Origin: Novosphingobium decolorationis
GTDB taxonomy: Bacteria; Pseudomonadota; Alphaproteobacteria; Sphingomonadales; Sphingomonadaceae
Assembly: GCF_018417475.1 (NCBI RefSeq)
Contig: NZ_CP054856.1
Coordinates: 1,054,001-1,118,000 of the forward strand
Length of the DNA: 64,000 nt
Direction: 5' to 3'
Within the stretch, counting starts at the first letter, position 1. Each line of letters opens with the position of its first letter. Both the position numbers and the translations under genes were made by a program. Of the stretch, positions 43,666 through 51,642 are shown one piece after another. The notes under the pieces were generated by a model. The model saw only the letters and a program-made list of their open reading frames with translations. It was not told the DNA's origin and did no database searches.

Positions 43666-44917
43666 GAACACGACCATGCCGCCGCTCGCCACCAACGCCA
43701 CGCTCACCGCCTGCCGGGCCTGCAAGGCGCCTTCGCCCTACCTCTTCCTGCCGCTGGGCGACCATGCGCCAGCACAGATGCTGATCCGTCCCGAGGACCT
43801 CGATCGCCCCCAGCCCGCGTTCCCGCTCAACACCCAGGTGTGCCTTGAATGTGGCCTGATCGAGATCGCCGACCAGATCCCGGCCGATTTCTTCCGCCAC
43901 TACCTCTACGTCCCCTCGGGCGCCGCGCGGATGCACACGCATTTCCACGATTTCGCGGAGGTCCTTGCCGGGATCGCGGGCGAGGAGCTGATCGTGGACA
44001 TCGGCAGCAACGACGGGCTGCTACTCGCCGCCTGCAACACGCTGGGCTGCACGACACTGGGTTTCGATCCGGCCGAGAACATCGCCGAACTTGCCGCCCA
44101 GCGCGGGGTCGAGACCTTCCTTGCCTACTTCACGCCCGAGACGGCCGCGCAGGTCCGTGACGCGCGCGGGCCGGCCAAGGTGATCGTCACCACCAACACT
44201 TTCAATCACATCGGTGACCTGCACACCTTCATGGAAGCGATCTGCATTCTCCTGGCTCCCAACGGCACGTTCGTGATCGAGGTACCGCGCGCCAAGGAGT
44301 ACATCGAGCACACCGAATTCGACAACATCTACCACGAACACGTCTCCGAGTTCAGCCTGCTCTCGATTGCCAAGCTCGCCGCGAACTTCGACCTGGAAGT
44401 CACCGACGCGCTTTCGCTTCCTGACATCCACGGCGGCTCGATGCGCGTCTTTCTCACCCGCAAGGAAGCGCCCCGCGCGCCCAGTGACCGGGTGGGAGCG
44501 ATGCTCGCCGAGGAAATGGGTTCGGGGATGCTCGAACAAAGTACCTACGACGAGCTCGCCTCGCGGGTCGAGGAGATGGGCCGGGAAACCCGTGCCATGC
44601 TCGATGACCTGAAGGCGCAAGGGCTCAAGATCGCGGGATACGGCGCCTCGGCGCGCGGCAACACGCTGATCACGCACTTCGGCATCGATACGCGGTATCT
44701 CGATTTCCTCGTCGATCGCAACCCGCTCAAGCACGGGCTCTACTCCCCCAACACGCGCATTCCGATCAAGCCGGTGAGCGCAATCGAGGAAAAGGCACCC
44801 GACGTCCTGTTCGTCCTGGCCTGGAATTTCTTCGACGAGATCTACGAGCAGCAGGAGGCCTTCCGCGCGCGCGGCGGCAAGTTCCTGGTCCCCCTGCCCT
44901 CGCCGCAGATCGTCTGA
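43658..44917 (+). CDS. SAM-dependent sugar C-methyltransferase
   Basis: The 419-residue protein matches the TylC3/NovU-type sugar C-methyltransferase layout: an N-terminal zinc-binding domain (CRACKAP near 19 and CLECGL near 62), a SAM domain with LIVDIGSNDGLLL near 110, the active-site region FDNIYHEHVSEFSLLS near 225, and a C-terminal Rossmann-like domain (IAGYGASARGNTL near 325). These enzymes methylate a carbon next to the 4-keto group of nucleotide-bound sugars. It overlaps the rfbH-like gene by 8 bases; GGGAGG precedes its ATG. The product would be a branched CDP-sugar. Confidence 0.9.
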   Translation: MPENTTMPPLATNATLTACRACKAPSPYLFLPLGDHAPAQMLIRPEDLDRPQPAFPLNTQVCLECGLIEIADQIPADFFRHYLYVPSGAARMHTHFHDFAEVLAGIAGEELIVDIGSNDGLLLAACNTLGCTTLGFDPAENIAELAAQRGVETFLAYFTPETAAQVRDARGPAKVIVTTNTFNHIGDLHTFMEAICILLAPNGTFVIEVPRAKEYIEHTEFDNIYHEHVSEFSLLSIAKLAANFDLEVTDALSLPDIHGGSMRVFLTRKEAPRAPSDRVGAMLAEEMGSGMLEQSTYDELASRVEEMGRETRAMLDDLKAQGLKIAGYGASARGNTLITHFGIDTRYLDFLVDRNPLKHGLYSPNTRIPIKPVSAIEEKAPDVLFVLAWNFFDEIYEQQEAFRARGGKFLVPLPSPQIV

Positions 44918-44942
44918 CTGACGCCCACCTCAGGAGGATTGC

Positions 44943-45959
44943 GTGCTTCCCAGTGTCTCATTCGTGACAGGTGCCGCCGGCTTCGTCGGCGCGCACCTGG
45001 TGCGGAGCCTCCTTGAACGCGGGGCGCAGGTCCACGCTCTCGTGCGGCCCTCGACCCGGCTCGAACGGCTGGCACCCGTGCTGGACCGGATCACGCTGCA
45101 CAGGATCGACCTGAGCGACCGCACCGCCCTCGAGGCCTGCCTCAAGGAGGTTTCGCCCACCCACGTCTATCATCTTGCCGCGGATACACGGCCTCGGGCG
45201 GCATCCCCCATCGAGGCGGTCGACTCCGCGATACACTCCAGCCTCACGACCACGCTGCCCCTTGTAGAGGCCCTCGCCGGCCTGCCCGTCCCGCCCCGGA
45301 TCGTTGTCCGCGCGGGAACGTTGGCCGAATATGGCCCGACAGACGTGCCCAGCCGTGAAGACGGCCCCGTCCGCCCGGCCACGCCCTATGGCGCGGGCAT
45401 GCTCGCTTTGACCGCCGCCCTCGACGTGCTGGCTGCCAGCCTGCCCTTCCCCGTCGTCACGGCCCGGCTCGCCTTGTGCTACGGCCCAAGCCAATCACGC
45501 GCATTTCTCCTTGCCGAGGCGATCGACGCCTTCCTCGACGAGCGCCCGATTACCCTGAGCGCACCAGACGACCGCCGCGATCTGATGCACGTCGAGGATG
45601 CCGTTGCGGGCCTGATGCGGATCGCCGACATCGTGCCCGCCAACTGCCCTGTCATCAATATCGGATCGGGCCATGCCCCGCGCATGGCCGACGTGCTCGA
45701 GACGTTGCGCGCCCTGATCGGCGCCCCCGCGGACTTCGTGCGACTGGACAGTGGAGCCTCGCGACGTCCTGTGACGGAACTTCGCACCTGCCCGGAACTT
45801 GCCTGGCATCGTCTTGGCTGGCGCTGTGCGATCGGGCTGGAGGAAGGCCTTGTGCAAACCATCGCATCCGAGCGCCGCGCACGCGCCGCACGCCTCGCCC
45901 AGAACCATCTTGCCCAGAACCATCTTGCCAAGGCCCATCTAGCCGAGACCTGGTCGTGA
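44943..45959 (+). CDS. NAD(P)-dependent nucleotide-sugar epimerase/reductase-like protein
   Basis: The 338-residue extended SDR has the Rossmann motif VTGAAGFVGAHLV (about 8-20) and a catalytic Tyr in TPYGAGM (Y149), but the usual Lys four residues later is Met153. Loss of this Lys would normally cripple oxidoreductase activity, so it may be a reductase with a shifted base, a binding protein, or a family variant. The GTG start has a strong AGGAGG. The final 20 residues are an imperfect repeat (LAQNHLAQNHLAKAHLAE). It probably handles the CDP-sugar made by the preceding genes. Confidence 0.82.
   Translation: MLPSVSFVTGAAGFVGAHLVRSLLERGAQVHALVRPSTRLERLAPVLDRITLHRIDLSDRTALEACLKEVSPTHVYHLAADTRPRAASPIEAVDSAIHSSLTTTLPLVEALAGLPVPPRIVVRAGTLAEYGPTDVPSREDGPVRPATPYGAGMLALTAALDVLAASLPFPVVTARLALCYGPSQSRAFLLAEAIDAFLDERPITLSAPDDRRDLMHVEDAVAGLMRIADIVPANCPVINIGSGHAPRMADVLETLRALIGAPADFVRLDSGASRRPVTELRTCPELAWHRLGWRCAIGLEEGLVQTIASERRARAARLAQNHLAQNHLAKAHLAETWS
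45891..45950 (+). repeat. four tandem 15-bp units in the epimerase C terminus
   Basis: Four 15-base units run from 45891 to 45950: CGCCTCGCCCAGAAC, then CATCTTGCCCAGAAC, CATCTTGCCAAGGCC and CATCTAGCCGAGACC. They encode an Ala/Leu/His/Asn repeat at the extreme C terminus. The second is exactly continued from the first over nine bases and the units degrade toward the end, so it may be a slippage-prone tract. Confidence 0.75.
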
Positions 45960-46969
45960 CCGGCCCTGGCATCACCGGGTCCACCTGCACGCCCCGGACG
46001 CTGGTCTCGGTCCTGGTTCCGGCCTACAACGAGGAAGGTAACGTCGTTCGCTGCTACGAAACCATCGTCAAGGTCTTCCGCCAGCTGCCCGACTATGACT
46101 ACGAGATCATCGTCACCGACAACCACTCGACCGACCGGACCTTCCCGCTGCTGGAAGAACTGGCAGCAAAGGATCCCGCGCTCAAGGTGATCCGCTTCTC
46201 GCGCAACTACGGCTACCAGCGCTCACTGCTGACGGCCTATCAGGCGGCCAGCGGGGCCTGCGCGATCCAGCTCGACTGCGATCTGCAGGACCCGCCCGAA
46301 CTGATCCCCAAGATGCTGCAACTCTGGCGCATCGGGCACCAGGTCGTCTACGGTATCCGGCGCACCTTGCAGGACGGGTTCGTGATCGCCTCGCTGCGGC
46401 GCCTCTACTACCGCTTCGTGTCGTTCATCAGCGAGGACGAACTCCCCGTCAACGTGGGCGAATTCCGCCTCGTCGACCGGCGCATCCTGGTTGAACTCCA
46501 GAAGGTCACCGATGCCTCGCCCTACTTGCGCGGGCTCATCAGCGCGATGGGCTTTTCCCAGGTCGGGCTCGAGTACGACCGCATGGGCCGCACCGAGGGG
46601 GAGAGCAAGTTCCCTCTCAAGTCGATGCTCTCGCTCGCGGTCGATGGGGTGCTCAACCATTCGCTGCTGCCGCTGCGCCTGGCCTCGATTGCAGGGCTGG
46701 TGATCGGCCTGCTCAGCCTCCTCTTGACCTTCGTCTACCTGGTCGGGCGGCTCATCTTCGGCCAGTCCTGGCCGGACGGCTTTGCCACCACCACGATCCT
46801 CCTCCTGATGTCGATCGCGATCAACGCGATCTTCATGGGGATCCTGGGCGAATACGTGGGCCGCCTGTTCCTGCAGGCCAAGACCGAGATCAAGCCGATC
46901 GTCGAGAGCCAGCTCAACTTTCCGCAGGTCGTCTCGCTTGTGAAGAACGGAAAACAAGGCAGCGAGTGA
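45956..46969 (+). CDS. GT2 family glycosyltransferase (DPM1/GtrB-like)
   Basis: The 337-residue protein has a GT2 GT-A domain: VSVLVPAYNEEGNV near 15, the DXD-like DNHSTD and the ADP/UDP-site DCDLQDPPELI near 100, then two C-terminal membrane helices (about 240-305). This layout fits the bactoprenol glucosyltransferase GtrB / DPM1 family, which loads a sugar on undecaprenyl phosphate. The GTG overlaps the epimerase stop (GTGA). The convergent GtrA-like gene next to it is the natural flippase partner. Confidence 0.92.
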   Translation: MTGPGITGSTCTPRTLVSVLVPAYNEEGNVVRCYETIVKVFRQLPDYDYEIIVTDNHSTDRTFPLLEELAAKDPALKVIRFSRNYGYQRSLLTAYQAASGACAIQLDCDLQDPPELIPKMLQLWRIGHQVVYGIRRTLQDGFVIASLRRLYYRFVSFISEDELPVNVGEFRLVDRRILVELQKVTDASPYLRGLISAMGFSQVGLEYDRMGRTEGESKFPLKSMLSLAVDGVLNHSLLPLRLASIAGLVIGLLSLLLTFVYLVGRLIFGQSWPDGFATTTILLLMSIAINAIFMGILGEYVGRLFLQAKTEIKPIVESQLNFPQVVSLVKNGKQGSE

Positions 46970-47369
46970 GAACGAACAGGCAGGCGGCATAGGCCAGGAC
47001 GGCCAGTCCCTGCACCAGCGGACTGCCCACATGACCCAGCGCCCGCCCCGCGGCCACGACCCCCAGATTGACGCCATAGGACGCCGCAAAGGCGAGTGCA
47101 TAGGCCCGCAGAGCCTGGCGGCTCATCGCCTCCCGGCGTCGATAGGTAAGCCTGTGGTGCAGCGCATAGGAGATCGGAAAGCCCAACGCGAAGCCCAGAA
47201 CGTTGGCGCCATAGTCACCGACGCCCGCAAGGAGCCAGGCCAGAATCAGGCCATAGCCGATCGCCGTATTGGCAAGCCCGACAAGACCGAAGCGCAGAGC
47301 CAGCACGAGTTCGGAGCGCAGGGCCGCCCCCCTCAGCCGGGTCACCCCTGCACCTGCCACGCCGCACAA
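46914..47369 (-). CDS. GtrA family membrane protein
   Basis: The 151-residue product has four hydrophobic segments in the GtrA pattern (LALRFGLVGLANTAIGYGLILAWLL; ISYALHHRLTYRRR). GtrA-like proteins are thought to flip polyprenyl-phosphate-linked sugars in the glucosylation pathway. It starts at TTG (47369) with GAGGAG six bases upstream; a GTG at 47345 is the alternative. Its last 56 bases overlap the 3' end of the GT2 gene on the opposite strand, so the pair are convergent rather than co-transcribed. Confidence 0.85.
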   Translation of the reverse strand: MCGVAGAGVTRLRGAALRSELVLALRFGLVGLANTAIGYGLILAWLLAGVGDYGANVLGFALGFPISYALHHRLTYRRREAMSRQALRAYALAFAASYGVNLGVVAAGRALGHVGSPLVQGLAVLAYAACLFVLTRCLVFRSSQARRPAES

Positions 47370-47777
47370 GGGAGGCTCCTCGGGCTCGGACCACTAGCGG
47401 AAGAGTAAAGCCGGACAGGGGTTGCCACGAAGACACTCCTTTCAGGGGCCAGGGGGACATGTGCGTGGACATGCACGCGGACAGGCGCGCCAACCTTGAC
47501 GCACGACCTCCACGCTGCCCTTGCGCCCTCGCCGGAACAAGGGCGCAAAGGGGGTGGTCCATGGCCTTTCAGGGGCTCCCCGAAGTCACCCCGTCCATGC
47601 CTTTTCGCTCCATCTTTCGAGGCACATCGCGGCAATTCAGGGCAATTGACCCGGGCCGCCTTCCCCGCGACGCTCGGCCTGCGTCCCCGCGGTATCCGGC
47701 ATCGGCAAGTCCCCGCTCTTGCCATCTGCCCTCGACCATCTTGGGAGCCAGAACAGGATCACCAGGCCCTTTCGCCC
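47370..47777. other. divergent intergenic region between GtrA and acyltransferase
   Basis: This is 408 bases with no supported coding sequence; the acyltransferase frame is open further upstream but that extension has no family similarity. It is likely to hold both promoters. No clear -35/-10 pair was found. Confidence 0.4.
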
Positions 47778-48911
47778 ATGCTCGACCGGCTCGACACCCT
47801 CGCCCCGACGGCTCCCGACCGCCTTGCCCCGCGCACGGCTCAGAACGCGGCCGCGCCCGAGCGCCCGCACGTTCAGGAGCGGACCTTCAACACCACCGTC
47901 CATGCCCTTCGCGGCGTGGCCGCGTTCATGGTCTTCCTCGCCCATATGCTCGGCGGCGTGGGCGAGCACGTCTACGCCAACGTTCCGGCCTATCTTGGCC
48001 TGACGTACGCGCCCTGGAACTTCGGACGCTGGGGCGTGTGGTTGTTCTTCGTGATCAGCGGCTTCGTCATTCTACCCAGTGTCATGCGTTATTCCCCGCG
48101 CGAGTTCGCCCTGCGCCGCCTGCTGCGGCTCTACCCGCTGTTCCTCGCCTTCTCGCTCGTGTTCATTTGCGCGAACGCCCTCACCAACGCCTATCCCGCG
48201 CTCAACGACTGGCGCTCGATCGTGCCTGCGCTGCTGATGATCAACCTGCTTACCCACACCGAGCAATTGACGCCCAACGCGTGGAGCCTGAGCTACGAAG
48301 TCGTCTTCTACACGCTTTGCTGCCTCATCGTGCACACCGGCGTTCGCACCGGGAACAAGAGCCTCACGCTGGCCCTCGCGGCCATTTCGCTGGTGTTCCT
48401 GTGGCGCTATCCCGCCATGGCGTTCTTCCTCGGTGGGATCGCGGTACGCCTGCTCCACGAACGCCAGGTCTGGCCGCCGCTGCGCCTGCGCCCCTGGCTC
48501 GAGATCCTGGCCTTCGCCGCATGCCTTATCCTGGCCTCGGTGCGGCACTATACCTTCGGGCACGGCGATCTCTCGGACCCGCGTACCTATGCCGTTTTTC
48601 TTGCCACGGTCGCCTACTTCTACCTGGCGATCAGCCCGAACAGCCTGACCTCACGCCTTCTGGCAAACCGCTTCTCATCCTATCTCGGCACGGTCAGCTA
48701 CAGCCTCTACATCTGCCATCCCTACACCTATTACGGGCTGCGCACGGTATTCGTGAAAGCTGGCCTGTTCACATCGGACTGGCTCGTCTCGATCGCACTC
48801 TTCCTCGCCTGCACGATCCCGCTGACGCTGCTGCTGACCGAAGGTGTCTACCGCGCGCTGGAGCGCTACCCCTACCGGCGCTTCTTCCACGAGCGCATCT
48901 TCCACAAGTGA
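47778..48911 (+). CDS. acyltransferase_3 family membrane acyltransferase
   Basis: The 377-residue polytopic protein carries the acyltransferase_3 hallmarks: HALRGVAAFMVFLAHM near residue 38, the FGRWGVWLFFVISGFVI segment near 78, and about ten hydrophobic helices. This family transfers acetyl or other acyl groups to glycans from the cytoplasm, and its members decorate exopolysaccharides such as succinoglycan. The N-terminal 30 residues are soluble. The ATG at 47778 was chosen over upstream in-frame codons because these would extend into Pro/Arg-rich sequence with no similarity. Confidence 0.88.
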   Translation: MLDRLDTLAPTAPDRLAPRTAQNAAAPERPHVQERTFNTTVHALRGVAAFMVFLAHMLGGVGEHVYANVPAYLGLTYAPWNFGRWGVWLFFVISGFVILPSVMRYSPREFALRRLLRLYPLFLAFSLVFICANALTNAYPALNDWRSIVPALLMINLLTHTEQLTPNAWSLSYEVVFYTLCCLIVHTGVRTGNKSLTLALAAISLVFLWRYPAMAFFLGGIAVRLLHERQVWPPLRLRPWLEILAFAACLILASVRHYTFGHGDLSDPRTYAVFLATVAYFYLAISPNSLTSRLLANRFSSYLGTVSYSLYICHPYTYYGLRTVFVKAGLFTSDWLVSIALFLACTIPLTLLLTEGVYRALERYPYRRFFHERIFHK

Positions 48912-49086
48912 GGCCTGGCACTGACCGGAAGAGCCACAAGGCCACCTCCGACATGCCCCTTTTTACGCAGCGCTCAACCTAAGAGGTAATTGCGAGGCTA
49001 CACGCCCAACTTGTACCTAAGTCGCACCGACAACCGTTCACGTTGCCGGCCGTGGCAGTGCATCAACCAGAAGGCCTTGTCCGCCC

Positions 49087-49917
49087 ATGCAGTTCAATGA
49101 CATCGACTTCGTCATCATTGGAGCCGCCAAATCGGCGACCACCTGGCTCCAGAAGCAACTGCAGTCCGATCCGGGTGTCCATATGCCGGACCCGGAACTT
49201 CATTACTTCTCGCGGGAATACGCGCGCGGTCAGGACTGGTACCTCTCCCAGTTCGACACGGACCCGGCGGGCCGGACCGTTGGCGAAAAGTCCAACTCGT
49301 ACCTCTATTCTCCCGAGGCAGCGGCCCGTCTGCATCGCCACCTTCCGCACGTGAAGCTGGTTGCCCAACTGCGCAATCCGGTCGAACGCGCCTACTCGGG
49401 CTACTGCATGCTGTTCCGGCGCGGAGAGGTCGGCTCGGACATCACGTCCTACCTCGATCCTGCGACCAGCGAGAACATGCAACTCCTGGGTTCGGGGAAC
49501 TTCGCCGCGCACCTGAAGCCCTATATCGAGCTCTTCGGTGAGGAGCGGCTTCTGGTCCTGTTCTTCGAAGGCGTCATGAGCGATCCCGACGCGCAGATGG
49601 CCCTTGTTCGCTCCCACCTGGGCTTGCCATCACGCGCTCTCGCCCGCGATGGCGGAGGGAAGGTCAAGGACAAGACGGCCCCGCTCGTCCCGCCCATCCT
49701 GCGAAGGCGCCTTGCCTGGATGAAGCCCCTCGCCCGGCCCTTGCGCGGCACGTCCGCCTTCGAATCCCTGCGGGGTCTGATTGCCCGCAAGGTCCAGTAC
49801 CCGCCACTGACAGAGGATCTGCGCAAGCGCCTCAACGACTATTACAGTCCCTCGATCGAGGCCCTGGAGCGGATCAGCGGCCAATCCCTTCGCCACTGGT
49901 ATGGCCCCACGGCATGA
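49087..49917 (+). CDS. sulfotransferase (PAPS-dependent), copy 2
   Basis: The 276-residue protein resembles the sulfotransferase at 22427-23308. The PAPS-binding FVIIGAAKSATTWLQ is at 8-22, the 3'-phosphate region RNPVERAYSGYCM near 98-110, and the C-terminal RPLRGTSAFESLRGLIARK mirrors the other copy's RPLRGTRIFEGARSLLAQE. The paralogy suggests duplication with divergent target carbons or residues. Two copies separated by 26 kb bracket most of the EPS locus, so the exported polysaccharide is probably sulfated at more than one site. Confidence 0.88.
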   Translation: MQFNDIDFVIIGAAKSATTWLQKQLQSDPGVHMPDPELHYFSREYARGQDWYLSQFDTDPAGRTVGEKSNSYLYSPEAAARLHRHLPHVKLVAQLRNPVERAYSGYCMLFRRGEVGSDITSYLDPATSENMQLLGSGNFAAHLKPYIELFGEERLLVLFFEGVMSDPDAQMALVRSHLGLPSRALARDGGGKVKDKTAPLVPPILRRRLAWMKPLARPLRGTSAFESLRGLIARKVQYPPLTEDLRKRLNDYYSPSIEALERISGQSLRHWYGPTA

Positions 49918-50245
49918 GGTGGGCATGCGAATGTCTACGCTGAGGGGCTCGGCATCCCCCTCCACGTGTGGGTCGCCCGGTCCTTCGCGCTCGGGCCCCG
50001 CGCCTATCGGCATATGCGATGTCGATAACGTGCTAATCCCCTTTATGCAGATGTACCCCGGCGCACGCCCTGATATCGCAGACCCTGCGAAGGCTCCCGC
50101 CAAGACGGCACGATACATGTGCAGACACATATTCATGACACGCTGTGATCGAAACATCTTCCCGGGAAACGAATGGCAGGACCGCCAAGGCCGCCCCCTA
50201 CTCCGGGATCACTGAATGCGGACACAGCGGGAGAGGGCAACAGCG
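49918..50245. other. intergenic region before the pyruvyltransferase gene
   Basis: This is 328 bases without a supported gene. No repeat or conserved site was recognised. A GGGAGAGGG ribosome binding site lies just before the pyruvyltransferase start. Confidence 0.4.
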
Positions 50246-51460
50246 ATGAGAAAATTCGTGATCACCGGCATACAAATGCGAAACAAGGGCTCCCAGGCCA
50301 TGTTTCTCTCGCTGTATTACACCCTTCGCTCCCTCTATCCCGACTGCGAGGTCGTGGGGTTTGCCAACAAGTATGATCACCCGGAACAATACACCTTCAA
50401 CATGCTGCCCTACGACGACTACACCCGCCGTGTATTCAAGTATCACCTCAATAAGATCCTGCCCCTGGAATCGCTCCTGACCTATTCGGTCGGCCTCTGG
50501 AAAAAGAGCGACAAGTGGAACGGCAAGGTCCCCGCCATGGAAAAGGCGCTGCGCGAAGCTGACGCCATCTTCGATGCCAGCGGCTACACGCTCGGCTCCG
50601 GCTGGAGCAAACAGGCCGGAGAACTGCTGCTCCAGACGATCCGGATAGCCCGGTCCTATAACAAGAAGATCATCCTGATGCCGCAAAGCTTCGGCCCCTT
50701 CGACTGGGCCGATGAGGACAATTCCGAGTTCCTAGCCCGGATCAAGGACGAACTGGAATACTGCCTCAAGATCTACGCGCGCGAAAAGGAGGGGTACGAC
50801 TGCCTCACATCGCTTGGCCTCACGAACGTCGCCTTGTCGCAGGATATGGTCATCCGCGAAAAGATCTTCCCGACAGCAAATGACATCCATACGTCCCTGG
50901 CAGCCAAACCGTTCGATCTCCCCCCTGAAGATTCCGTCGGCTTCATCATCAACCAGAACGTCTTCCGGATCGGCGATCCAGACGCCGTCCTCGATCTCTA
51001 TGCGAAGATCCTCGACCGGCTCATCGATAACGGAGAGAATGTCTACATCATCAACACGTCCACCGCCGACACAAACCTTGTGAACAGTGTGCTCGGCAAG
51101 GTCTGCAAGCCCGAGCACATAAAGATCATAAGCGGAGAACACTCGAGCCCGACCCTGATCGAGATCATCAGCCGGTTCAAATACGTCGTTGCATCGCGCT
51201 ACCACTCGGTGGTGTTTGCCTACAGGAGCGGGGTTCCGGCCGTAATCCTGGGCTGGGCCAGCAAGTACACCGACCTCGCCGAGCACTTCGAGCAGCAGGA
51301 CTACGTCGTTGACATCCGGGACCCCGACACCGGCCGGATATTCCAGCAGATCGACCGCATGAGCGCGGAACACGCAAACGAATCCATACGCATCAAAGGC
51401 GCACTGGAGAGTATACAGACCTCCTCCGTCGTTCGCGAAGCGGTCAGCATTCTGGCCTAG
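50246..51460 (+). CDS. polysaccharide pyruvyl transferase family protein
   Basis: The 404-residue protein has the PF04230 pattern: VITGIQMRNKGSQAMFLSL at the N terminus, KIILMPQSFGPFDW near 145, and the C-terminal KYVVASRYHSVVFAYRSGVPAVILGWASKY near 320-350. This family transfers pyruvate from PEP to sugars as ketals, giving the polymer a negative charge. Its base composition is visibly lower in GC than its neighbours (many AAA/AAG/ATA codons), suggesting recent acquisition. The chosen ATG follows a GGGAGAGGG site; a longer start at 50216 is possible. Confidence 0.88.
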   Translation: MRKFVITGIQMRNKGSQAMFLSLYYTLRSLYPDCEVVGFANKYDHPEQYTFNMLPYDDYTRRVFKYHLNKILPLESLLTYSVGLWKKSDKWNGKVPAMEKALREADAIFDASGYTLGSGWSKQAGELLLQTIRIARSYNKKIILMPQSFGPFDWADEDNSEFLARIKDELEYCLKIYAREKEGYDCLTSLGLTNVALSQDMVIREKIFPTANDIHTSLAAKPFDLPPEDSVGFIINQNVFRIGDPDAVLDLYAKILDRLIDNGENVYIINTSTADTNLVNSVLGKVCKPEHIKIISGEHSSPTLIEIISRFKYVVASRYHSVVFAYRSGVPAVILGWASKYTDLAEHFEQQDYVVDIRDPDTGRIFQQIDRMSAEHANESIRIKGALESIQTSSVVREAVSILA

Positions 51461-51642
51461 CTGCGCATGGCCCCGCGATGGCGATGGCGATGGCAACGCC
51501 AGCCTGACAGCCTCGTCGCCTCGCGCCGAGGCAAAGTCGGTTGACGCCGATACGAGAGGTTACACCTACCTTCCCCCTAGGCCGCCGTTTTAATTTGGCA
51601 TTTACCCTCATGGCCTTCCCGGCACGGCAAAAGGGGTATGGG

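Noticed and set aside
45891..45950. Short repeats as a possible CRISPR array
   Set aside because: The units are contiguous with no unique spacers and lie in-frame in a coding sequence.
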